From: RGIG5057 sp036653755
Lineage (GTDB): Bacteria > Bacillota > Clostridia > TANB77 > CAG-465
Assembly (NCBI GenBank): GCA_036653755.1
Contig: JAVVTJ010000020.1
Coordinates: 1 to 16,473 of the forward strand
Length of the DNA: 16,473 nucleotides
Direction of reading: 5' to 3'
In this document: positions 1 through 6,456 of the stretch, one piece after another
Position numbering within the stretch: position 1 is the first letter of the stretch
Layout: each line of letters starts with the position of its first letter
Made by a program: the position numbers and the translations under genes
Notes under the pieces: generated by a model
What the model saw: only the letters and a program-made list of their open reading frames with translations
The model's database searches: none
What the model was told of the DNA's origin: nothing

Positions 1-110
1 TAATATATATAATTAAATAAAATTTTAACTTCAAATAAATCACCTTTATTTATTATATCATAAAATATTGATTAATTATATGTATTTATATTATAATTGT
101 AAATATTTTA

Positions 111-119
111 TGGTATAAT
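111..119 (+). promoter_or_regulatory. Candidate promoter for the acetyltransferase gene
   Basis: An extended -10 element, TGG followed by TATAAT (114-119), lies 26 bases before the start codon of the acetyltransferase gene. A second arrangement is also possible: TTGATT at 68-73 with TATAAT at 92-97, spacer 18. The AT-rich background makes such matches common, so the choice between them is uncertain. The rest of 1-144 shows nothing else I can identify. Confidence 0.45.
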
Positions 120-144
120 ACTAATATTGAATTGGAGTGATTAA

Positions 145-693
145 ATGACAGAGAAAGAAAAAATGTTAAGTGAAAAATTATTTATCTCAGATAAAGAATT
201 GTTTTTAGAAAGGCAATATGCTAAAGAGTTAATATTTGATTTGAATAATTTAAGACCTAATAAGTTAAAAGAAAAAAATAAAATATTATCTAAGTTATTA
301 AGTAAAATTGGTAGTAATATATTTATTGAACCACCATTTAGATGTGATTATGGATATAACATTGAAATAGGTGATAATTTCTATTCAAACTATAACTTAA
401 CAATATTAGACAGTAGTAAAGTTATAATCGGTAATAATGTACTTATTGGACCTAACGTAGGTATTTATACAGCAGGCCATCCAATAGATGTAACAGATAG
501 AGTTAATAATCTAGAATATGGAAAAAGTATTATAATTAAAGATAATGTTTGGATAGGTGGAAGCGTAGTAATTTGTCCAGGAGTTATAATTGGTAAAAAT
601 TCTATAATTGGAGCAGGTAGTGTTGTTACAAAAAATATAGCTAAAAATGTAGTTGCAGTAGGAAATCCTTGCAAAGTTATTAAAAATATATAA
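145..693 (+). CDS. Maltose/galactoside-type O-acetyltransferase (hexapeptide repeat)
   Basis: Acetyl-CoA-dependent O-acetyltransferase of the maa/lacA (NodL) group, which transfers acetyl groups to sugar hydroxyls in the cytoplasm. The 182-residue length is normal. Residues 1-60 form the helical maltose acetyltransferase N-terminal domain (starts with EKEKMLSE). From about residue 70 there are repeated I-G-N/D-N-V hexapeptides of a left-handed beta helix. The likely catalytic histidine is H112 in TAGHP, and the end VGNPCKVIK is typical. The ATG is preceded by GGAGTG at a spacing of about 6. It appears monocistronic: the next promoter starts just downstream at 699, with no obvious terminator between. 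The actual acceptor sugar cannot be told from sequence, and serine or other O-acetyltransferases share the fold. Confidence 0.9.
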   Translation: MTEKEKMLSEKLFISDKELFLERQYAKELIFDLNNLRPNKLKEKNKILSKLLSKIGSNIFIEPPFRCDYGYNIEIGDNFYSNYNLTILDSSKVIIGNNVLIGPNVGIYTAGHPIDVTDRVNNLEYGKSIIIKDNVWIGGSVVICPGVIIGKNSIIGAGSVVTKNIAKNVVAVGNPCKVIKNI

Positions 694-698
694 TATAC

Positions 699-727
699 TT
701 GATTTTGTATATAAGTTGATATATAAT
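699..727 (+). promoter_or_regulatory. Promoter of the cobalamin-importer operon
   Basis: TTGATT (699-704) and TATAAT (722-727) are separated by 17 bases. Transcription would start near 734, just before the 5' strand of the riboswitch P1 helix at 747. The position therefore fits a leader that contains the whole riboswitch. Confidence 0.75.
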
Positions 728-746
728 GTTTGTGATAATAAAAAAA

Positions 747-898
747 TATATGAGTGCGAAAGCTTAAAAGGGAATTAAGTTATTCTTAAACTGTCCCAGC
801 AACCGTGATAATGATGAAATGGTTATATGTCACTGCTATTTATTTAGTGGGAAGACGCCAAAGTAAAATGATTTTTAGTCGGTAGACCTGCTTGTATA
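747..898 (+). promoter_or_regulatory. Cobalamin (B12) riboswitch
   Basis: The conserved cobalamin aptamer elements are present in order: AAAGGGAA near 767-774, CTGTCCC followed by the B12 box AGCAACCGTGA (798-808), CACTG then GTGGGAAGACGCC (around 831-859), and AGTCGGTAGACCTGC (877-891). The ends UAUAUGAG (747-754) and CUUGUAUA (891-898) pair as helix P1. It sits directly ahead of an ABC importer operon of the B12/siderophore family, so the likely action is to shut off uptake when cobalamin is plentiful. Ligand class (adenosyl- versus aquo/methyl-cobalamin) is not resolved here. Confidence 0.93.
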
Positions 899-933
899 TA
901 TTATTCTTCTGGGGTTTAAGAAATTCATATATA

Positions 934-1004
934 TAGAATAAATCCTAAACTTTATTCTAACATAAATGGTATTTTAAACTGCTTTTGAACAAAGGCAGTT
1001 TTTT
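934..1004 (+). terminator. Riboswitch expression platform with intrinsic terminator
   Basis: A first hairpin pairs TAGAATAAA (934-942) with TTTATTCTA (951-959). A second, stronger one pairs AAACTGCTTTT (976-986) with AAAGGCAGTTT (991-1001) and runs into a T tract ending at 1004. The second hairpin is an intrinsic terminator between the aptamer and the binding-protein gene, so control is probably transcriptional: ligand bound, terminator forms. The role of the first hairpin (part of the aptamer, or an antiterminator competitor) is inference. Confidence 0.8.
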
Positions 1005-1054
1005 AGAAGAATTTTTCAAATTATCATTATTTTAAGTGAAAGAAGGAATAAATT

Positions 1055-1978
1055 ATGAAAAAGAAAATTTATGTAATTTTGTCAGTTTTATTAGTTATAC
1101 TACTTGTTATTTTTGGTGGTATTTATTTTGTAAATAATGCCAAAAAAGTTACAAAGAATCCGTTAGTTATAACAGATACATCAAAAAAGGAGGTAAGTTT
1201 TTCTAAAACACCAGAAAAAGTTATATCTTTAATACCAGCAGCAACAGAAACACTTTATGATTTAGGTTTAGGTGAAAAAGTAATAGCTGTTGATAGTTAT
1301 TCAAATTATCCAGAAGATGCTAAGAGTAAAAAACAGTTGAAAACAAGTACTGCACTTAATGTAGAAGAAATAGTAAGTTTAAACTCTGATATAGTATTTA
1401 TGAGTAAAATGGGACAAACTATTGAACAATATAACAGTTTAGTAAATGCAGGAGTTAAAGTTGTTATAGTAGATGCAACTTCTATTAATGAAACATATGA
1501 TATAATAAATTTAATAGGAAAAATTATGAATAAAGAAAAAGAAGCTTCTAAAATATGTAATAATATGAAAAAAGATTTAGAAGATATACGTTTAAATTGT
1601 ATAAATAAAGAAAAAAAATCTATATATTATGAAGTATCTCCACTTGAATTTGGATTATGGACTAGTGGAAATAATACATTTGAAAATGAAATATTTAATA
1701 TTTTAAATATAGACAATATATTTAAAAATGTAAAAGGTTGGGCACAAGTTTCAGAGGAACAAGTTTTAACAAAAAATCCAGATTATATTGTAAGTACAAG
1801 TATGGATTTTGGAGAAGTAAAAGTTGTAGATGAAATTTTAAATAGAAAAAATTGGAATAATATATCTGCTATTAAAAATAAAAAGGTATATAGTATAAAT
1901 AGTGATATTATGAGTAGACCTACTAAAAGATTAGTAGAAGGAGCTAAAGAACTTCAAAAAATAGTATATGGTAAATAA
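1055..1978 (+). CDS. btuF: ABC transporter substrate-binding protein, cobalamin/iron-siderophore family (BtuF-like)
   Basis: Extracytoplasmic binding protein of the PF01497 family, inferred to capture cobalamin or cobamides and hand them to the adjacent permease. It has 307 residues. A single hydrophobic segment (about residues 5-27) is followed by the binding domain, with the opening KVISLIPAATETLYDLGLG typical of BtuF proteins. The B12 riboswitch upstream makes cobalamin a better guess than siderophores. There is no lipobox cysteine after the hydrophobic stretch, so the protein seems held by an uncleaved membrane anchor or released by a signal peptidase, not lipidated. The ATG has AGAAGGAA upstream. 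Its stop is followed after one base by the permease ATG at 1980. Confidence 0.87.
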   Translation: MKKKIYVILSVLLVILLVIFGGIYFVNNAKKVTKNPLVITDTSKKEVSFSKTPEKVISLIPAATETLYDLGLGEKVIAVDSYSNYPEDAKSKKQLKTSTALNVEEIVSLNSDIVFMSKMGQTIEQYNSLVNAGVKVVIVDATSINETYDIINLIGKIMNKEKEASKICNNMKKDLEDIRLNCINKEKKSIYYEVSPLEFGLWTSGNNTFENEIFNILNIDNIFKNVKGWAQVSEEQVLTKNPDYIVSTSMDFGEVKVVDEILNRKNWNNISAIKNKKVYSINSDIMSRPTKRLVEGAKELQKIVYGK

Positions 1979-1979
1979 T

Positions 1980-3002
1980 ATGTCAAAAAAGTATATATTT
2001 ACAATAATTATATTTTTTATTATATTTATAGCTTGTATTTCAATTGGAAGTGTATCAATTTCATTTCAAGATACAATATCTGTTATATTAAATAAATTAT
2101 TTAATATAGGTGATATATCCAATATTAGTGAAAATATTGTAACAATAATAATAAGTATACGACTTCCACGAGTAATTATGGCAAGTATTATAGGTGCTTC
2201 ACTTAGTATTGCAGGAGCTGTAATGCAAGGATTACTTAAAAATCCTTTAGCAGATGGTTCTAGTTTAGGTGTTGCAAGTGGAGCTAGTATAGGAGCTACA
2301 ATTGCTATTGCTCTTGGAATTACTTTACCTATTTTAAGTGAATTTTCTGTTATTATAACAAGTATAATATTTTCTTGTATATCACTTTTTATAGTTTTAG
2401 TACTTGTTAAAAAAATAGATTCTAAAATGTCTAATAATACAGTAATTTTAGTAGGTGTTATATTTTCTATGTTTGCAAGTAGTATTTCTAGTTTAATATT
2501 AGCTATATTTTCTAATGATACAAAAAAAATAATATTTTGGACTTTAGGTTCATTATCTTCTAGTAATACATCTAAAATATTTATGATATTACCTATATTT
2601 TTAATTTGTATAATGTATATTTTATTTAAAGTGCCGGAGTTAAATGTATTTCAAATAGGAGAAGAGGGTGCAAAATATTTAGGCGTAAATACTAAAAAAA
2701 CTAAAATATTATTATTTATTGCATCATCTACTTTGGTTGGTATGTCAGTTGCTATGACAGGAAATATAGGTTTTGTAGGACTTATAATACCTGCAATTAC
2801 TAGAATGGTTGTTAAAACAAATTATAAATATATATTACCATTTTCTATGATGTTTGGTGCAATGTTTTTATGTTTAGCCGATGTTATAAGTAGAACAATT
2901 ATATCTCCTGTTGAACTTCCAATTGGAACTGTAACTTCACTTTGTGGAGCTTGTATATTTTGTAATATATTATATAATTATAAAAGAAAAGATGTGAAGT
3001 AA
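1980..3002 (+). CDS. btuC: ABC transporter permease, FecCD/BtuC family
   Basis: Membrane subunit of the importer, forming the translocation path for cobalamin (inferred from the riboswitch). It is a hydrophobic protein of about 340 residues with some ten predicted membrane segments, normal for the FecCD family (PF01032). Family motifs are visible: RLPRVIMASIIGASLSIAGA near residues 60-80, QGLLKNPLADGSSLGVASGA after it, GNIGFVGLIIPAITRM (about 260) and LPIGTVTSLCGACIF near the C-terminus. I chose ATG 1980, one base after the btuF stop. ATG 1968, overlapping btuF and adding four residues, is also possible. Neither has a clear Shine-Dalgarno site, so translation is probably coupled to btuF. Confidence 0.9.
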   Translation: MSKKYIFTIIIFFIIFIACISIGSVSISFQDTISVILNKLFNIGDISNISENIVTIIISIRLPRVIMASIIGASLSIAGAVMQGLLKNPLADGSSLGVASGASIGATIAIALGITLPILSEFSVIITSIIFSCISLFIVLVLVKKIDSKMSNNTVILVGVIFSMFASSISSLILAIFSNDTKKIIFWTLGSLSSSNTSKIFMILPIFLICIMYILFKVPELNVFQIGEEGAKYLGVNTKKTKILLFIASSTLVGMSVAMTGNIGFVGLIIPAITRMVVKTNYKYILPFSMMFGAMFLCLADVISRTIISPVELPIGTVTSLCGACIFCNILYNYKRKDVK

Positions 3003-3003
3003 T

Positions 3004-3759
3004 ATGCTAAAATTAGATAATGTTTCTGTTAAAATTAATAATAACAATATATTAAATAATATTTCTTTTGAAATAGAAGAAAATGATATGTTTATGATAA
3101 TAGGTCCAAATGGTAGTGGTAAAACAACTATTGTAAAAACTATTATGAATGATTTAAAATATACTGGTACTATTAAATTAGATAATATTAATATAAAAGA
3201 AATTAAACTTAGTAATATTTCTAAAAAACTTGGAGTACTTATGCAAAATCATAATTTAGAATTTGATAATACTGTTTATGATATAGTAAGTTTAGGAAGA
3301 TATACTCATATAAAAGATATATTTGGAAAATTGACAAGTTTTGATCTGCAAAAGATTAATGAAGCTATTAGTTTAGCAGATTTAGAAAATTTAAAATATA
3401 ACAGTATAAATGAAATATCAGGTGGACAGCTACAAAGAGTATTTTTAGCACTTACTCTTGCACAAGATCCTGATATATTAATATTAGATGAACCTACAAA
3501 TCATTTGGATTTAAAACATCAAATAGATATATTTGAAATACTTGATAAATGGAGAAAAAATAATAACAAAGCAATAATAGCTATAATACATGATCTTAAT
3601 TTAGTATATAAATATTCTAATAAATGTTTAATTATAAAAGATGGAAATATTATAGCATGTGGCAATACAAAAAAAACTTTAACAAGTGATAATTTAAGAA
3701 TAGCATATGATGTTGATATATTTAAATGGATGAAAGATTTATTAGAAAACTATAAATAA
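3004..3759 (+). CDS. btuD: ABC transporter ATP-binding protein, BtuD/FecE family
   Basis: ATPase subunit that powers the importer on the inner face of the membrane; 251 residues, the usual size. All nucleotide-binding motifs are intact: Walker A GPNGSGKT (G34-T41), Q-loop in LMQNHN, signature SGGQLQR (S139 onward), Walker B LILDEPT with D162 and E163, and H-loop H196 in IIHDLN. The start codon is one base after the permease stop, so the three genes form a tight btuFCD-like unit. No strong hairpin terminator follows. The next 80 bases are AT-rich and the next promoter lies at 3863. Confidence 0.92.
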   Translation: MLKLDNVSVKINNNNILNNISFEIEENDMFMIIGPNGSGKTTIVKTIMNDLKYTGTIKLDNINIKEIKLSNISKKLGVLMQNHNLEFDNTVYDIVSLGRYTHIKDIFGKLTSFDLQKINEAISLADLENLKYNSINEISGGQLQRVFLALTLAQDPDILILDEPTNHLDLKHQIDIFEILDKWRKNNNKAIIAIIHDLNLVYKYSNKCLIIKDGNIIACGNTKKTLTSDNLRIAYDVDIFKWMKDLLENYK

Positions 3760-3841
3760 AAACAATAACAGTTATTTAATTTAAAAGTTTAATAATATTT
3801 ATGCTATAAAATAGTTATTTATATGTTTTTAAGTGTTTTTC

Positions 3842-3857
3842 TTGTAAACTTTTACAA
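3842..3857. repeat. 16-bp near-perfect palindrome ahead of the rpmF promoter
   Basis: TTGTAAA (3842-3848) and TTTACAA (3851-3857) are inverted repeats two bases apart, ending six bases before the -35 box at 3863. The position and symmetry fit a binding site for a dimeric regulator. In DNA this AT-rich, a chance palindrome is also quite possible. Confidence 0.35.
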
Positions 3858-3862
3858 AAATA

Positions 3863-3891
3863 TTGACTTTAAATTAAACATAGTATATAAT
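3863..3891 (+). promoter_or_regulatory. Promoter of rpmF
   Basis: TTGACT (3863-3868), 17-base spacer, TATAAT (3886-3891). Transcription would begin near 3898, giving a leader of about 80 bases before the rpmF ATG. I see no riboswitch or clear hairpin in that leader. Confidence 0.8.
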
Positions 3892-3976
3892 ATATAAGTA
3901 ATTAATAAAAATAAGAATTATCTAGTCATATATGTGATTAATAATATATTCTTTATACAAAAGGGGGATTATAAAA

Positions 3977-4174
3977 ATGGCACAACCAAAAAGAAGATGG
4001 TCAAAAGAAAGAACACATTTAAAACGTTCAACATGGAAAATAGAAGCTAAAAATCTTGCAACATGTTCAAACTGTGGTGAAGCAGTGCTTCCTCACGTTG
4101 CTTGTCCAACTTGTGGATTCTACGATAAAAAACAAGCAGTGGTAATTAAAAGCAAAGAAAAAGAAACAAAATAG
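3977..4174 (+). CDS. rpmF: Ribosomal protein bL32
   Basis: Small protein of the large ribosomal subunit. The 65 residues begin with AQPKRRWSKERTHLKRS, the family signature, and include a zinc ribbon with CSNC and CPTC (residues 31-47). This is the zinc-binding form of L32. The ATG follows a strong AAGGGGGA site. In many Firmicutes rpmF sits between the DUF177 gene yceD and plsX. Here neither partner is present: the gene has its own promoter and is followed by a terminator-like hairpin and a radical SAM gene. Identity is very secure. Confidence 0.97.
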   Translation: MAQPKRRWSKERTHLKRSTWKIEAKNLATCSNCGEAVLPHVACPTCGFYDKKQAVVIKSKEKETK

Positions 4175-4184
4175 TTAAGTAATG

Positions 4185-4216
4185 ACTCCACTCTAAAAGT
4201 GGAGTTTTTATTTTTT
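4185..4216 (+). terminator. Intrinsic terminator after rpmF, probably leaky
   Basis: ACTCCACT (4185-4192) pairs with AGTGGAGT (4198-4205) around a five-base loop, followed by TTTTTATTTTTT. No promoter is visible between this hairpin and the next gene, so downstream expression seems to depend on partial read-through from the rpmF promoter. That would give much L32 and little of the enzymes below. The 3' arm also contains the only in-frame start codon seen for the next gene. Confidence 0.85.
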
Positions 4217-5623
4217 GAAAAAGGAGATGCAAAGTTTACGAGTAATAAATATGAAACAAGTTGTAATTTTAATAAAAATGTTAAAGCATGTACTATTGAA
4301 GATGTAGTAAATGGAAGCATTTCTGATGAAATGGGTATAAAAAAAGGATATAAATTAATTAGTATTAATGGTGAAAAAATAATTGATATTTTAGACTATA
4401 AATATTTAACTGCTGATGAATATTTAGAAATTGAATTTGAAAATTTAGATAATGAAATTGAAATATTTGAAGTTGAAAAGGAAGAATATGAAGATTTAGG
4501 ATTAGTATTTGAAACTGAGCTTATTGATAAGCCAAAAAATTGCTGTAATAAATGTATATTTTGTTTTATGGAACAATTACCTAAAAATGTAAGAGATACT
4601 TTAATTTTTAAAGATGATGATTATAGATTATCATTTTTTTCTGGTAACTATATAACTATGACAAATATGACAGATGATGATATTAGTAGAATAATAAAGT
4701 ATAAAGTTTCTCCTATTAATATATCAGTACATGCAACAGATGAAATTGTTAGATGTAAAATGTTAAACAATAGATTTGCCGGAAAAGTATTACAATATAT
4801 AGATAGATTATATAAAGCTGGAATTCATATGAATGCACAAATTGTACTTTGCAAAGGTATTAATGATAAAGAAATATTAAATAAAACAATAACAGATTTA
4901 TCAAAATATATACCAGCTTTAAGGTGTATTGCAATTGTTCCAGTAGGTTTAAGTAAATATAGAGATAATCTATATGATTTAAAACCACTTACAAGTGAGG
5001 ATTGTTTAGATACAATTAATTGTATCAATAAATATCAAAAAGAATTTAAGAAAAAATATAAAACAAATTTAGTGTATTTAGCAGATGAATTTTATTTAAA
5101 TGCAAAAGTTCAAATTCCTAAATATAGTGAGTATGAAAATTTTGAAAACATTGAAAATGGAATAGGTATGATAGCTAATTTTGAACATGAGTTTCAAATA
5201 GAATTTAAAAAATTAACTAAAAAGATGTTAAATAAAGATATTAATTTAGAAATTAAAAAAATAACAATTTTAACAGGAAAAATAACTTATGAATATATAA
5301 CTGAAAAAGTAAAAGAAATTCAAAAAGTTTTAACTAATACTGATATAGAAGTTTTATATGTAGAAAATACTTTTTTTGGAGAAAATATAACTGTTACAGG
5401 TCTTATAACTGGAAAAGATATATTAAATACATTAAATAAAACAGATGAAAATAACTTTGTAATAATTCCAGATGTATGTTTAAAAGAAGATGAAGATATT
5501 TTTTTAGATGATATAAAACTTACGCAAATAAAAGAAAAATATAAAAGAGTAGTTATAAGTAATACATCAGCTAAGTCTTTTATTAATAAAATATATAAAA
5601 TAGCAAGGAGTAAATTTAAATGA
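4199..5623 (+). CDS. DUF512 family radical SAM protein with N-terminal PDZ-like domain
   Basis: Putative iron-sulfur enzyme of the Firmicutes DUF512 family; its reaction is unknown to me. Domains in order: a short PDZ-like region (about residues 35-85, containing DEMGIKKGYKLISINGEKI), a radical-SAM-like core with cysteines C115, C119 and C122 (CxxxCxxC, followed by FMEQLPKN), and a C-terminal DUF512 region ending in ISNTSAKSFINK. The given start (GTG 4199) is only the most upstream open one. It lies in the terminator stem, lacks a Shine-Dalgarno site, and adds about 25 residues not expected of the family. A GGAG at 4223-4226 instead precedes ATGs in a different frame. The true start is therefore unresolved and a small frameshift near 4275 is possible. 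The stop overlaps the next gene by ATGA. Confidence 0.85.
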   Translation: MEFLFFEKGDAKFTSNKYETSCNFNKNVKACTIEDVVNGSISDEMGIKKGYKLISINGEKIIDILDYKYLTADEYLEIEFENLDNEIEIFEVEKEEYEDLGLVFETELIDKPKNCCNKCIFCFMEQLPKNVRDTLIFKDDDYRLSFFSGNYITMTNMTDDDISRIIKYKVSPINISVHATDEIVRCKMLNNRFAGKVLQYIDRLYKAGIHMNAQIVLCKGINDKEILNKTITDLSKYIPALRCIAIVPVGLSKYRDNLYDLKPLTSEDCLDTINCINKYQKEFKKKYKTNLVYLADEFYLNAKVQIPKYSEYENFENIENGIGMIANFEHEFQIEFKKLTKKMLNKDINLEIKKITILTGKITYEYITEKVKEIQKVLTNTDIEVLYVENTFFGENITVTGLITGKDILNTLNKTDENNFVIIPDVCLKEDEDIFLDDIKLTQIKEKYKRVVISNTSAKSFINKIYKIARSKFK

Positions 5624-6441
5624 AAATAGCAATTAATTATTTAGGAGAAGTAATAAATTTAATTAAAGAGAAAAAAATAGAAATAGATTATATAAAATAT
5701 CCATCTATAAGTGATACAAATTTAGATGAAATTAAAGATATAATGACAAATAATAATATAAATATGTTATATCATGGTTTATTACTAAAAAAATACGGTA
5801 TAACTGATATAACATCTGATACATTTATAGAAGATATTAATATTGATATTAATAAAGAAGCAATTAAAATAAGTAAAACTAATGGTATATCAATTCATAT
5901 AGGACAAGATAAAATAGATGCTTCAATGCATACTGAAGAAGAATTAATAAAAATTGTATCAAAAAACATACAGTTTTTAAAAGATACTTTTCCTAATTTA
6001 GAATTTTATAGTTTTGAAAATAAAGAAAATACAAAAAATAAAATTATAATGGATTCTAATTTTATATCTAAATGTATATATTTGAATGATTGTAATTTTT
6101 TACTAGATATATCACATGCCGCTATTGCAAGTAAAAATATTGGTATGGATTTTTATGAATATTTAGATAAACTACCATTAGATAAAATATATGAAATACA
6201 TTTGAATGGTTGGAATTTTGATGGAGAAAATGCATCTTCACATATTAAAATAACAAAAGAAGGTTATGATGCTTTAAATTATGTATTACAATATTCAAAT
6301 CCTAAAATAATAACTATTGAATATGGTGCTTTTTTAGAAGGAAAAAAGTTATCATATATAAAAGATTTTAAAGAAAAAAATATGACTGTAAGAAATGAAA
6401 TATTAGAGCAAATAAGTAAAGTAAAAGAAATTTGTAGATAA
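5620..6441 (+). CDS. TIM-barrel metalloprotein, possibly DUF692/MNIO-like
   Basis: A 273-residue protein that I read as a TIM barrel of the AP-endonuclease-2/xylose-isomerase superfamily, with most resemblance to the DUF692 (multinuclear non-heme iron oxidase, MbnB/TglH-like) group. Visible hints are spaced potential metal ligands: SIHIG, FENKENT, LLDISHA, EIHLNGW, SSH and a final IEYG. The stretch GMDFYEYLDKLPLDKIYEIHLNGW is especially DUF692-like. Known MNIO enzymes modify cysteines in small peptides, but I find no precursor peptide gene or partner protein beside it, so such a role is not supported here. It starts by an ATGA overlap with the DUF512 gene and precedes a YgiQ-type gene, so it is co-translated with two radical SAM proteins. 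A sugar-phosphate isomerase-type function is the alternative. Confidence 0.6.
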   Translation: MKIAINYLGEVINLIKEKKIEIDYIKYPSISDTNLDEIKDIMTNNNINMLYHGLLLKKYGITDITSDTFIEDINIDINKEAIKISKTNGISIHIGQDKIDASMHTEEELIKIVSKNIQFLKDTFPNLEFYSFENKENTKNKIIMDSNFISKCIYLNDCNFLLDISHAAIASKNIGMDFYEYLDKLPLDKIYEIHLNGWNFDGENASSHIKITKEGYDALNYVLQYSNPKIITIEYGAFLEGKKLSYIKDFKEKNMTVRNEILEQISKVKEICR

Positions 6442-6456
6442 GAAAGGTGGTAAAAT

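Noticed and set aside
465..674. Minus-strand open frame within the acetyltransferase gene
   Set aside because: It lies wholly opposite a well-supported gene, is composed of reverse-complement hexapeptide codons, and has no ribosome site.
3760..3841. Terminator after the importer ATPase gene
   Set aside because: AATAACAGTTATT is palindromic but has no loop space or adjacent T tract, so it is not a convincing terminator.
4227..4307. Small peptide gene or RiPP precursor for the MNIO-like protein
   Set aside because: The 26-residue frame has no cysteines or leader-like features, and its Shine-Dalgarno site is too close to the first ATG. It is better explained by the start-site problem of the DUF512 gene.
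4120..4320. Minus-strand open frame across the rpmF end and terminator
   Set aside because: It would cross a terminator hairpin and overlap two genes on the other strand, with hydrophobic low-complexity content and no promoter or ribosome site.
4825..5028. Minus-strand open frame inside the DUF512 gene
   Set aside because: It is a shadow of a strongly supported coding sequence with no start signals of its own.
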